DNA of 64,000 nucleotides from Clitoria ternatea (Eukaryota > Streptophyta > Magnoliopsida > Fabales > Fabaceae), in contig CM075671.1 in NCBI GenBank assembly GCA_037962975.1, positions 41,812,501 through 41,876,500 on the forward strand, given 5' to 3'. A program made the translations under genes and the position numbers. Numbering within the stretch: position 1 is the stretch's first letter; each line of letters starts with the position of its first letter. The notes beneath the pieces are model-generated. The model made no database searches. It was given only the letters and a program-made list of their open reading frames with translations, and was not told the DNA's origin. Shown one piece after another: positions 12,409 through 24,229 of the stretch.

Positions 12409-13431
12409 TTGAGGACGTTTGGCCATCTGTTGAGTTAAGGCTTCAATCTGTTAGGTCAGAATTTTGTTTTGAGCTAAAATAGCATCAGAAGTATTCAGGT
12501 CAAGGATTCCTTTCTTCTGTACTTACTGTCTATCATGCTGTGCTTGATAGTCTGTGGATGACAAAACTTCTATGATTCTGGTAGCTTGGTCAGCATCTAC
12601 TGTCATCATTGTTCCGCCAGCAGCAGCGTCTAAAATCATCTTTGTGTCAGGCCTTAGCCCATTGTAGAAAATGTTCAGCTGTGCTATATCTTTAAATCCA
12701 TGATTTGGACATTTGCGCAATAAGGACTTGAATCTGTCCCATGCTTCACAAAAAGGTTCTTCCATTCCTTGACGGAAAGTTGAAATGTCAGACTTTGCTT
12801 TTATAAACCTTGACGGTGGAAAGAAACGAAACAGGAATTTCTCCTCCACATTAGACCAATTATTCAAGCTTTGGTTTGGATACGATTGCAACCATTCTTT
12901 GGCCTTTCCAGCTAGAGAAAATGGGAACAAGCGGAGATATGCTGATTCAAGATCTCCTTGCTCAAAGCCCATAGTACCTACCAATTCATAAAATGTAGCT
13001 AAGTGAGTATATGGGTCTTCATGTGACATCCCAGTAAATTGGTGAGCACTAATCAAGCTAAGAAATGCTGGTTTCATTTCCAAAGCTTTGGTTTGTGGGA
13101 TTGCTATACTTGAAAAATATCTGGGTCCTTGTTGGTTGGCATAGTCTCCCAAGGTGCGTCTTGGTGGTTGACGTCCTTCCATATTTGCTTTAAATTTCGG
13201 AGTGGTTGTTGGTGTTGAGATTGGAGAGGAAGAAGAAGAAGATTGGTCTTCCTCTTGTTGTGCTTTAGCTTTGGCTTTAATTTTCTTCAAAGTCTTCTCA
13301 ATTTCAGGATCTATTCCAGCCTGTTCTTTGAATTCCTGACTTCTTAATATCATAAGCAAAGCTTGCAAAAGAGAGGTTAACCAAGAAAATGATACAAAAC
13401 AACACAAAAATGCAATACGTATAGTATTCAC
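12409..13431 (-). pseudogene. Element A gag (capsid part)
   Basis: Retrotransposon gag domain: RRTLGDYANQQGPRYF, MKPAFLSLI, HLATFYELVGTM, LRLFPFSLAGKAKEWLQS, FLFRFFPPSRFIKAKSDI and IFYNGLRPDTK. It would form the particle shell. The first Met of the recognisable frame is probably at 13353; further codons upstream are unlike gag. TAA at 12523-12525 and another near 12451 interrupt the link to the zinc knuckle, all in one frame, and are CAA-to-TAA type changes. Confidence 0.88.
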
Positions 13432-13457
13432 ACACCATAATTACTTAATTCAATTAC

Positions 13458-13480
13458 TTCGATCCCCGGCAACGGCGCCA
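13458..13480 (-). other. Primer-binding site of element A (tRNA-Asp)
   Basis: The plus strand reads as the 3' end of plant tRNA-Asp, including CCCCGGCAACGGCGCCA, so the minus strand (TGGCGCCGTTGCCGGGG) is the primer site. It sits six bases from the LTR edge at 13487. This is not a tRNA gene. Confidence 0.93.
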
Positions 13481-13486
13481 AAAACT

Positions 13487-16400
13487 TGCTGGTGTATTTT
13501 AAAAGAATCAAGTTTGTATAATACACTCAAAGGAACGTGCCAAGTTTTAAACACAATAGTTGTAGTAATAAAAGATATCATTCCCACTAGGGATCATCAG
13601 CAATTGAAACTTAAAACATTACGGCAGATTAAAATGATTGTTTTCATGGTTTTTGAGTTCAAAATATAAACTGTAATATATGAACGAGTATGCAATGAAA
13701 TGAAAGAAGTTTGTCAAGTTGTAAAAACTGGGATTAGGATTCACCGATCTTACCTTCCGATGCACAACGTATATTCATGAAAACGGGGTTTGAACTATAA
13801 TACTTTACGTCATAATCAATGTCATTCGTATCAATTCCTTGACTACGAAATTCATAAGAACAGATTTGATAACGTCAATCCCTTGATCGTTTCAAATCCA
13901 TTCCAGCATTACGACCGATTGTTTGGACGTTCAATGCGTTAAATACCATCCCTGGTTATTTACTCATAATGAGCATTTCATTTAGATCTGTTTTCGAAAG
14001 TTATTTTCCAACAACAAACGGTAACTTAAATCGAGAATTTGTTGATCAAACAAATCCAAGCAATAAACATGAAACGAAATACCAAGAATCATAGAACAAA
14101 TTTACCCGATTCATGAATATATCATTTATGATCTTCAAGTAAGAAAGACTACATCCAATCCCAAGGAGAGGTTTAGCCACTCATGGTGGTCATTACAACT
14201 TAGAAAAGATGAAGAAAAAGAGTACAAAGTGTTACTTTTCAAAACTACCCAGCCGCCTCTGAAATAACCCTCTTTATTGCTTATATAAAGCAATACTCGC
14301 TCAAGCGAGTTTAAGTGTCACTCAAGCGACTAGGCTACTTCAACGTGAAGAAAGCTTTTGGTCCTGCTTCACCTGCATGTCTACTCGCTCAGGCGATTCA
14401 CGTTCGCTTAAGCGAATCTTCATATCTGATACTTTATTCCTTTTCGCTTGAGCTGTTTCTTTATCCACTTCAGCGAACCCTTTAAATTTAGGCTCTGGAC
14501 GAATTTCGCTTGAGCGAAATCATGTCGCTTGTTAACCCGGCGACGGCGCCTCAACGGTCCGTTTCCACCACCGGGTTTGTTAATTGGCAAGCGCACCAAT
14601 CGTTTGTAGTTTTCAAAATTTAGATATCGTTCCATTGGGATTGAAAGTCCAATAACAACAGTAATTTTCTACTTACTATGGTAAATGTGAAGGAAATTAT
14701 AAACAAAAGAATGATTTATATACAGTTTATACAATATTCACAAGATAGCATGGTTGAGTGATTCATAAGATAAAAGAAAATAAAAATCTATCTAAAAAGT
14801 CGAGTTGCAATCTAGAATAGGTAAGATACTTGAGATAAACACAGATAAACAAATTATGTTGGAAATTGGATCCCTAATCTAGAATAACAATGAGGAACTC
14901 AAGACATGCATATTTAATCATCAAGTTTCATGTCATTGCAGCTTAAAATCATTATAACCGATCCCTCGTGATATAAATTCTAAGAATTCACCGTAAAGTC
15001 CGATCACTCGTCAGCTTTCTCAGTAAAAACTTGCATTAAGACCTGGCCTTATGGCAACAATGGTTAACAACCCCTATAGAATTGAGATACCAAGGGTATT
15101 CCAACTTTTTACTTTCGTCAAAACTAGTTTCAATACGGCATAAATAATCATTCTCCCGTTTGACATTTACACTAATAAAACCAGTTTCGATACACATGAA
15201 AATCATTCTCCCGTTTGACGTTCATATTAATAAAAGGTTGAGATACTAACATGGACTTGAATCATAAACATGCAGAGGTCGAATTCACAACATTATACTC
15301 AATAGATTAGTTCACCAATTCCAACATAAACAAATTAGTTACACATGGTAAAAGTAAAAACAACACTTACAGAGTTTGACATTACGAAGACGATGGAAAC
15401 TTCACGATACAACGATCACAATACACCGAAACACACTCAAGTATCTAGAAAACTATTCTAGAACTACAACTCAAAAAGAAGTACTCAAAGTCGAGCACAA
15501 GAGAGAAGAGAATGAGATGCTGTGTATGGAATAGGATGATTAGAATGGTGTTGGATGGCCCTATTTATAGGGCTGAGCAAGGGTGCTGACGCTACGCGTC
15601 CCTGTGACGCTATGCGTCAGGCCCATGACTCAGCTTCTATTAAACAGCTGATAATGGCCACTACAAATTATAAAAATCAATCATGCTTGGCCACTTGGAC
15701 GTGTCTCCACTGTGTTTTGGCTATTTGTGCTGAGTGGGGTGGCCCTTGTGCTGAGTGGAGTGCCCATTATTGGGTCCAAGTGCAGTGGTTGGCCAAAGTG
15801 GGAGTGGAGACTACGCAGCACTGACGCTACGCGTGGCTGTGATGCGTAGCGTCAGCATAAAAAATAGCTCTTGATGCTACGCGTGGGGTGAGGCTACGCG
15901 TCAGCTTCTCCAGTGTAATTTTCTCTTGATTTCTTAACTTTTTCATTGCAAAACTAGAGAAAATTGATCAAGGGCAGATTATTTCCAACAACATCCATTT
16001 ATTGAATTTAAATCCTAATTTTCTAACAAATTAAACTAATTTTTATAATTTTTATGAAATTTTTATTTAAGCTTTTATTGAAAATTTGAGGACTAACATC
16101 GCTCAAGCGACATTTACATTGTTGCATTCTAGAAGAATTCCGCCTGGTTTTTCTATTCAAACGCTTGAGCGATGCTTATGTTATTTCATTTTGTACCAAT
16201 GTCGCTCAAGCAGACTATGTTTCGCTCGGGCGACTTCTTCATTATTCAATACTGGCTTGATTTCGCCTAGGCGAATGAAGCCTCACTCCAACGAGTTTTG
16301 ACCTGATACTCTTATTTGTTAAAGTCCTGGCTCACCCAAGCGAGCTCTTCAGTTTAGCTTCAGCGACCATGATTCGCTCAAGCGAGATAGCCTCCGCTTG

Positions 16401-16632
16401 AGCGAATATCACTTGTTTGCTCAACACTTGGTGAATTTTCTTCATTTCTTTTCTTTTCTTCTTTCTTCTTCACTTTTTCCTGGAATTGCAACAAAATTAA
16501 CCAATCAACCTGTACAATGTTCATATCACAATTTATGTTCTGTATAGCTTACAAAATTGACAAACATTGCACATTATATCCAATTTATGCTTCATTAACC
16601 ATGCAAAATATATATAAATTGGACATCTATCA
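13487..16632 (-). repeat. Element A 5' LTR, split by solo LTR F1
   Basis: Pieces 13487-14529 and 16099-16632 join to a 1572-bp LTR matching 2190-3761. The minus-strand start is TGATAGATGTCC at 16632. The break lies inside one copy of the TCGCT-caagcga motif, which is still whole in the other LTR (as a variant near 3229). Confidence 0.93.
14530..16098 (-). mobile_element. Solo LTR F1 (Athila-like family F)
   Basis: A 1569-bp solo LTR with ends TGTTAACCC and GGACTAACA and the duplication TCGCT at 14525-14529 and 16099-16103. A second copy is at 27337-28904. Orientation is judged minus from a TATAAATA box near 15560-15575 read on that strand and from a box (GGTGCGCTTGCCAA) at the end of the LTR that the B-family LTRs share. 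It carries copies of ACGCTACGCGT around 15588-15620 and 15820-15905. No internal region remains. Confidence 0.93.
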
Positions 16633-16637
16633 ATATG
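16633..16637. repeat. Target-site duplication of element A (right)
   Basis: ATATG, matching 2185-2189. Confidence 0.9.
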
Positions 16638-18550
16638 TTACCCTCGTTTCGGGCTCCCATGGTTTTTGTGCCCAGTTAAGCTACCTAGTGGTCAAGTAGG
16701 ACCCAGTGGTTGGGGAGGAGTCAAGTAGGAGTGTGTGAACCAAGTAGGGTTCACAGGGTGTCAAGTCGGACCCCTACTTGAAGGTCGATAGTATCTGGAT
16801 ACTAGGGCGTCATAATTTCTATCTGAGAGTCAGTTATGCTATGCATGTCTTGACTTGTGATGATGTATGTATAAACATATATATATGTATGTGTGATGGC
16901 TTGCGAGACTAGAACTTATGTTGTAAATGTAGTTGATTTCTATATGTATATATATGTGTTGAGTGCATGCGAGGGACTGAATGTTATATTGGCATATAGA
17001 AGGCGCTTGGTGATTTTGAGTTGAGAATTGGTAAGTGAGAACATAGTGTGTTGATAAGAATATGAATAATAGTTGTTGGTAGTTGAGCAATAATGATGCC
17101 ATAGGAGTGAATGAATAGGGAAATGAATGTGGGATTATTAATGTGACCATTAAAGTAAAAGTGAATTAAGCTTAGATAATTAATCGAATGGAATGTTGTC
17201 ATTAATTAGGAAGGTAGCCGGATTATGCTTTTCCTAGAGTACATTTACCTTTCTATATTGATTTGTAATTCCAGTCACTTACCCCCTTTCATTGTGATTT
17301 AGGTGATTATTGGCAGGTCAAGGATGCCTACTGTGGAGGCTAGAGCTAAATAAGGCCAGGGCGATATGGAAGCTAGAAGAGGAGATATATAATTGTACAT
17401 TTGTTTGTTGATTCATAAAATGTTGAATTATGTTATTTTGTTGGTATAAATATGTATTGATGTAGTACGATAACCTTTCATTGTGTTATGTGTTATGTGG
17501 TAGGGAGCCACTATATGATTGCATGATATGGGCAGGTCTTGCAATATCTGCATGCTAAAATGATATGTGAAGTATGATTGCATATTGAATTGTTGATGTA
17601 TGTAATGATTCATAGATTATATTTGATGAATTAACTAAGTTATAATTAGTAGGATAGCTAGATGGTCTTAGTGTGTGATGATGTATGATGATAGTCGATG
17701 ATGTTGATGAGAAATTACATGATAAGGAACTTAGAATTGGAATATGGTATGATGATGACATGGATGAAATTAGGCTTAGGCTCGATAAGATGATTAGCTT
17801 TATAATGTGTGAATCGAATATATATTGGCACAGAGCCATTCCGTGAATGATTGTTATGGGCAGGTATTGTTCATGTGTATGATTGATTGATGATTTGATC
17901 TATTTTAGAAGTTATGCATATAGTGAGTTTTATGAGTTTAAGGAATTGAATAGGTGATTTTACGATCCGACGGGATTTGGGATCCCCGAAAGGGATCCGT
18001 AGGGTCCCCAAGTCATTTAGAAATCGTATGTATTGGCATTGGGCCAATTGGTGTCCATTTGGGTAGTTTGGTGCAAGGGTTTTGCACCTAAATAAGTTAA
18101 ATTGCATTTTGTGTATAACTTGCACATATGTTGGAATTTTTGTGAACGAATGGTGCCAATAGTTCCAGAATAGGGAAAATATATGGCTCGTGAAGTTTCA
18201 TGATAATTGGACCTAAAACGGGCCAACAGGGTAGGTCGGAAGTTGGCCGATTGGCCTAAAATGTGTAACAACGTCAGCCTGGCACGCAGCGTCAGGGTTG
18301 CACAGGGGTGCTCATGCGTAACATGGGGCTTACGCGTAGTGTTAGACCCATGTTCCAGCTTTTGTGTTTTCTTGGGTTTTAAAGGTCTTTTGGGGAGTTT
18401 TAATTTACAATAAATTTTATAATTTCAACCTTCTGCTAAAAACGAACATTTTGGTGATTGTGGAATAATTAAATATTTTAATCATAAAAAATTTATTGTA
18501 AAATCAATAAAACAAGTAGAAATAAATGTAAAAATACCTAGGACGTCACA
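16638..18550 (-). mobile_element. Long LTR-like region, right part
   Basis: Continuation of 958-2189 after element A. Non-coding; it ends at 18550, where the minus strand starts TGTGACGTCC, a chromovirus-style LTR start. It includes text typical of Tekay LTRs (GGTGATTATTGGCAGGTCAAGG near 17310) and two stretches with CGTCAG and ACGCGTAG (18270-18345) that resemble the F-family motif. It appears to be inserted in the chromovirus integrase whose remainder starts at 18551; no matching duplication was found on the far side. Confidence 0.5.
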
Positions 18551-19201
18551 CCTCACTCCACTATACCTTTTGCCTTTAGAAATTTCTAATGATATCATCC
18601 ATATGGATGGTGAGGCAAAAACTTCTTTTGTTAGAAATCTTCATGGGGAAGTTAAACATCATATACAAAAAAATAAGAACATTATGCTAGATGTGTCAAT
18701 AAAAGAAGAAAAAAGGTTGTTTTAGATGTTGGGGATTGGGTTTGACTCCACCTAAGAAAGGAACGCTTTCCCAACCTTATGAAGTCTAAACTCAACCCTA
18801 GAGGTGATGGTCCTTCTCAAATTCTTAGGAAGCTTAATGATAATGCTTATGTACTTGACCTCCCTGATGAGTATGGGGTTAGTACTCCTTTTAATATTTT
18901 TGATCTTACCCTCTATGTTGTAGATGAGCTGGATGAGGTTGCCTCGAATTTGAGGATAAATCCTTTTAAAGAGGGGGAGCATGACATAGCCATCACCCAG
19001 GAGGAAGCCACAGATCCTTCACATGCTTTGGAGGTTACCTTAGACAGTTTTAGGGGTCTTATGACTAAGGCAAGGACCAAGAAAGCTAGAGAGACACTCT
19101 AAAACCATTTCTCTTCTTCCATGGATACCTTAGTTAGGCCCAAGCCCAAGGAGGAGCTCTTGAAGGCCCTTACCCTTTTTTCTTGCTCTATAGATGGGTA
19201 A
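18551..19201 (+). pseudogene. Chromovirus integrase C-terminal fragment
   Basis: It starts abruptly inside the conserved LTPL segment of a gypsy integrase, goes on with DVGDWV (TGG changed to TGA), LHLRKERFP, KSKLNPRGDGP, NDNAYVLDLP, YGVSTPFNIFDL and LRINPFKEGEHD, and ends in a lysine-rich tail near 19201. A frame change lies around 18705-18725. The upstream part of this polyprotein is not in the window. It belongs to a gypsy lineage different from A, B and D. Confidence 0.85.
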
Positions 19202-19790
19202 TGAGCTTCCTTCCATGGTTCGGGCCTCCTTTGGGCCTCTTTCTTGGGCATGGATATTTTTGTACATATTTTTCATTTTATTATTTTTAGGATTATGTTA
19301 GGATATAAAATTAGATTTTAGTTTGGGCTTTGCATAACCATTGAGTTTGGGCCACTTTTAGGACTTGTACTTAGTACTTTTGCATTTGGGCTTGCATTAG
19401 GCTAATTTTGTGTAGGTTTTAGGATTGAGCTTTAGGAAATAATCCAAGGCCCATGGTTAGCAAGCTTTGGCTGAAATTCTTATGGAGCTATATAATCTCT
19501 TCTCCTTTGTATTTTCTTCATAATTTGAATGTTTAAGAATTTTAGAGTGAGAAACTCCCCTTTCTCTCTAGAAAGTAGAAGCTCTAGGTTTCTTTCCCTT
19601 GTCTTATCCTTTAGCTTCCTCCTAAAGGTGGTGACTATTTCTCCTTATCTTTCCAACCTATTTAGAGTGGCAGAATCAACACTATTCCTCTTACTTCTTC
19701 ATTTCTCCTTCATTCTCTTTAATTTCCTAGCTTAGTCTTAGGTTTCTTTCATCAACCTAGCTTAGTCTTTAATTACCTGTATGACTTCAA
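19202..19790. other. 3' untranslated or LTR region next to chromovirus fragment
   Basis: No coding signal. Text rich in TTGGGC and TTTAGG, then a CT-rich segment, looks like the 3' UTR and LTR of the preceding element. A short direct repeat (CCTAGCTTAGTCTT) occurs twice at about 19728-19772. No LTR partner is available. Confidence 0.45.
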
Positions 19791-20211
19791 AAACTCCTCT
19801 CCTCTTGCCCATCATCTCTTCCATCATTCCTTCCTTTATCTCTACCTTGCAAGCCTATTACTTACAGGATCCACAAGGCAAACAATTATTTCTGAAATTA
19901 TAATTAGACCCCATAATTTTTCAAATCAATCAGGGGTTAGTTTTTACAAAGGGAAAAATATTTACACCTCAGTGCCTTGACATTCGCCAAAAACTCCTTC
20001 ATGAATATCATTCCACCCCCATATTGGTCATTTGGGTCCCAAGCCAACCTTGGAATGTTTGGCAGTCTCTTTCTTTTGGCCTGACTTGCAAAACGACATA
20101 AAAAAATTTATCAATGAGTGTTTCATCTGTCAAACTTCTAAATATGAACCCATAAAAAGAGGGGTCTGCTACAGCTCATCCCAGTACCTCACAAAGTATG
20201 GAAAGACATCC
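19791..20211 (+). pseudogene. Chromovirus integrase N-terminal fragment
   Basis: In one frame with small breaks: YYLQDPQGKQLF, GLVFTKGKIF, then the zinc-finger region (LLHEYHS and FINECFICQTSKYE) with FFWPDLQNDI, and PVPHKVWKDI at the edge. It is cut at 20211 by element C. The codon path continues in frame into element D after C, although D is a different lineage (see findings). Confidence 0.8.
20207..20211. repeat. Target-site duplication of element C (left)
   Basis: CATCC, repeated at 47764-47768 right after the other LTR of C. Confidence 0.88.
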
Positions 20212-23200
20212 TGTGACACCCACCATAATAGGGGTCAATTTTTCACAAATTAATTAGAAAATAGCCTGGATCTATAATAAAAACACTCCTATATATGAAG
20301 ATATGAGAGTTGGTCCCATGGCTAAGGAGAAAAAGGAAAGGAAGGCAAAGGCAAATAAAATCTTTCACAGCGGAAAACAACAGCGCCTGAGCGATCCCAC
20401 AAACAGCGTGCACTCGCTCAAGCGAGATCCGACTCCGCTTGAGCGAGATAGCACAATTCGCTCGGGCGAACACCCCTTCGCTTGAGCGAAACCAATATCA
20501 AAAGCCTTCTTATCCAACATATTCGTTGGAGTGAATTCCTTGTTCGCTGAAGCAAGAAGCCACCCGGCCTTCAATCACTCGGGAAACTGAGACATTCATT
20601 CACTCGGTAAACGATCAGGTCCAGTCGGAATTCATGCCTAAGTCCTCTCGGAATTTCATATCTTAGTCCACTCAGCATTATGGGGTTCCGTCATTCGAGA
20701 AATAACCCCAACACTCATACACTCCATAACTTAGTCGTTAAATTTTATCCACCAAGGCACACATACAATCCACTCGGTAACTGAGGGTTATCCTACTCGG
20801 ATTCCATAAACCCTCACTCGGAATATCTCCCAATCAAATGCCACTCGACATTTTCCAACCTTAACTAACTCGGAAGTATTTCACATGCTCATTACTCGGC
20901 ACAATCATCATTTCTGTTACTCGGAGATTACTTAACCATTCATAACTTAGCAATAAGCCATCTTAATCAATTTCACTCGGAATTATCTGAACTCCTCAAT
21001 ACTTAGAGGAATTCACCAAGTTAAGTCACTCGGACTTCTTTATTACATAACCACTCGGAAAACTATTAAACTAAGTCCCACTCAGACTTATTTCAAACCC
21101 AACCATTCGGAGTATTATTCTTATTCACTCAACATACATATATTTCCAACACTTAGAATATATATATATTCAGTCTAATCCATCATAACAACCCTTCACT
21201 TGGAATCACTCGGAATTCCACTCGGGTTTTACATATACTCATTTCCACTCGGGATTTACGCATAATCCCACTCGGAATCATTCAAGCCTATTTACTCGGG
21301 AAATCCTCCCACAAAATCCCTCATAATAAATTCATCAAAAGGGGTTTCTCTCAAAATCCATCTAAGTGTTCTTCACTCGGAAAGAAACTCACATATATGA
21401 GTCTCACTTGGACTCGTTCCATACTTAAACACTCAGAACTCTTATTACCCTATTCACTCGGAATAGGTTCCTATATTCACTCGGAATACATTTATAATTC
21501 ATGCACTTAGAATATATCAATCTAAGTCCTTGCAATAGATCTTCCCTCGGGATATTCAAATTATTCCCCACTAGGGTTCACTTGGATTTTCATCACTTAA
21601 TTACAATTAGGCTATCCTTCTCTTATAATGCGTTCCACTCAGAATCCCATAAGACCATTATCTTTCGGCAAAGGCCCAAATGTACGAATCTCACTCGGAA
21701 ATGAGTCTAAACCTCTTATATTCCTCTCGGGATTCATTAACTTAGATTCACTCCTTCAACACCATTATTTTTCAGTCGATAAGAAGCATCAAATCAACAT
21801 AAAACTCATACATAAATGTACTCTCTGCTTCCCAAAGCCGACTACCCACTCAGCACTACTCAACACTAAAACATATTCATGTTATCCCTAAAACATATGT
21901 ATACATACACACACTCAGATTATCCATCATCTTAACATGATTTATCATTATTAATCCTAAGCCACTCCAATACATAATGCCCAAATAAAACATATATATA
22001 TATATATATATATATCAATAGGAATTTACACTCGAGTAATATTAACTTAACTTTATTCATTCACTAACATCCATTATCCAATACATTTACATGATTTCAA
22101 TGTAAATCTTATATATACACACACTCGGATCTAATACATATATTCGTATTCATTATACCACAGGTCATAAGAGCCAACCAAGGCTTTAATACATCAATTG
22201 CACTCGGTATATTACATTATTCATACAGCCTCATCTTAAATACCCATCCCTTTGGTTTAAGACCATCATAACATTCCAAACCGACCTGCATACACTGAAA
22301 AATGGTGTAGGGGTGAGCATTACATATTAAATGACAGATATTGGCTTGGATTAATCATGGAATCCATAACATGCCATAACATATACATCAATCAGCTCAA
22401 CATTCACTGCCATTCAATATGAACAATCACAAACATCTTCAATCGGGTTTCTTACCCCTTTCACTCGGCTATAAAGTCTAATATCCTCATCAATAATATA
22501 ATCCCTCAATCGGATTTCATCTCAAGTCTACCCCAAAACTATATCAACAATATTCACACTCTGAGCCATGCTCGAGGAGTCTGTCCGAGCCCAGCTCCAG
22601 GACTTAAACATATTCATCACATGTTGTCATCTGATTGCCGATCGGTATAGAAGTTCAACGCATTCCAGTGGCGAATCGGATGCATACGGTTTTATCCATT
22701 CGGCGTCCAATGCCAATGCACTTGGCATTTCATCAAGCGTCTCATTTCACGCTTTGTGCCCCAGGCACTGCCCCGAGTCCAACCTGAGGTCTTTCATCAT
22801 ATACAACATTAGGACCACGTCCTCTTCACTCGGGATTACACCCTCGTGGCATCCCGCAAGGTGTTCATATTCAATAACTCAATATCACATATACATATAA
22901 ATTCAACTCATATTCATTCGATTGCCCACTCAGAAATCTACGTTCAACATTAAATTCACTCGGCAACTCAACAATAATCAGATGACTCGGCTTATACCAC
23001 ATGCACTCGGCATTACTATGCCATCACTCGGAATTATCATCTATCACAAGCCTCACAGGCTATTTCATTGGATACACTCAGACTTAGCATTTTTTAAGCC
23101 TCACCCACCATCATATATGTATAATTCCACTCAGAATACAACACTAGTAATTAACCCATGCCAATATTTCACTCGGATTTATCCTTTCCAATAAGCATTT

Positions 23201-24229
23201 CATGCTTTCATTTATAAGCCTACTCGGCATTCATCATAACAGTCCCCATACATACATTCAGCATACGCATACACATCAATAAAAACTCACATGCATTCAA
23301 ATGTACACACACCCAGGGACAAATAGAGAATCACACATAGAACTCAACATTCATCATGTGCATCTCATACATCTTAACATAAACATCATCAACAAATATC
23401 ACACATCATATGAACGGGTATCATACATTACATAAATAATAAGCATCAATAATCCGGGCTATTTACTCAACTACAACATACTATACACATTAAAACACAA
23501 CACAGTGACAATTTCACCTGGAAACCCGTCCAGAAATCCATGCATTTGAGATGCAAAGCCCCCCTTACCTGGATGAAGCTTCGAAGAGTCACATGGGCCA
23601 CTCGGCTCAGCCACAGCAGTACCCTGCTCGGCTTTTTAAACCATAGAAGAGCCAACACAGCTTTCTTCCGAAACAGCTCTCCCACCAAGTCAATGAAGAA
23701 GTCTCCTAAAGCTCACAAACTTCACTCGGCCCAGTAGAGATCCTAGACTTTACTTCACTCAAGCCTTCAAGCCACCAACACCCAAGTTCTACTCTGCTCA
23801 CAGCCATGGAAGAGTCCACGCTGTTTCACTCGAGCAGCAACCTCCAAGCTCCCCAAGGCATACAACCATGCCCTCACGCATCATGCATGTCTTCGTCCTC
23901 ACAACATAGTGGACCATCTTGCATCCACAACTGAGGCACCTAGAGACTGCTACAGCTTCCAACTAAGGCACAATCAGCCCATCACATGGAGAAAGATGAA
24001 GAGGAAGCACCAGGGAAACAAGGAATAACCTAGTTTCCATAACACACAGCTGCATGCTGTTCCACTCGGTTCTATGCCATGCAGGAGTGGAAGAAGAGGA
24101 TGAAGGAAAGGAAGGAGATGAAGCAGGAGCTCCAACAAGTTCTAGAGGGAAGGAGGAGCACTTCTCTTCTCCATAACATGCACCAACAAAGAATGAAGAG
24201 AGAGTGAGAAGAAAAACATGCAACCAAGG
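20212..24229 (-). repeat. Element C 3' LTR, part 1
   Basis: Matches 42904-46921 nearly base for base. From about 20580 to 23760 it is saturated with CACTCGG or ACTCGG, often every 15-40 bases. 20385-20560 holds copies of the TTCGCTTGAGCGAA motif. The short ORFs in it recur in the other LTR only because the LTR is duplicated. Confidence 0.93.
24225..24229. repeat. Target-site duplication of element B (left)
   Basis: CAAGG, repeated at 39283-39287. The uninterrupted site is preserved in the other LTR of C near 46916-46930 (CCAAGGCCTTATC). Confidence 0.93.

Larger units (their letters stand above)
2190..16632 (-). mobile_element. Element A: Athila-like Ty3/gypsy retrotransposon
   Basis: Full-length element on the minus strand: 5' LTR 16632-13487 (with nested solo LTR F1), tRNA-Asp primer site, gag and pol in one shared frame, an env-position ORF, a polypurine tract and the 3' LTR 3761-2190. 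Both LTRs are 1572 bp once F1 and its duplication are removed, and differ by only scattered substitutions, so insertion is fairly recent. The gag-protease-RT-RNase H-IN order, DLGAS protease, tRNA-Asp primer and a large extra ORF after pol fit the Athila lineage. It is dead: many stops, one frameshift, and a changed integrase active-site residue. Confidence 0.93.

Noticed and set aside
13458..13480. tRNA-Asp gene fragment
   Set aside because: Only the 3' end including CCA is present, six bases from an LTR; it is the primer site of element A.
16086..16301. ORF with possible coding sequence at the F1/A junction
   Set aside because: Spans the LTR motif cluster; the matching stretch of the other A LTR gives different frames.
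20580..23760. CRISPR-like array of regularly spaced words
   Set aside because: Units are only 7 bases, spacing is irregular, and the context is a plant LTR.
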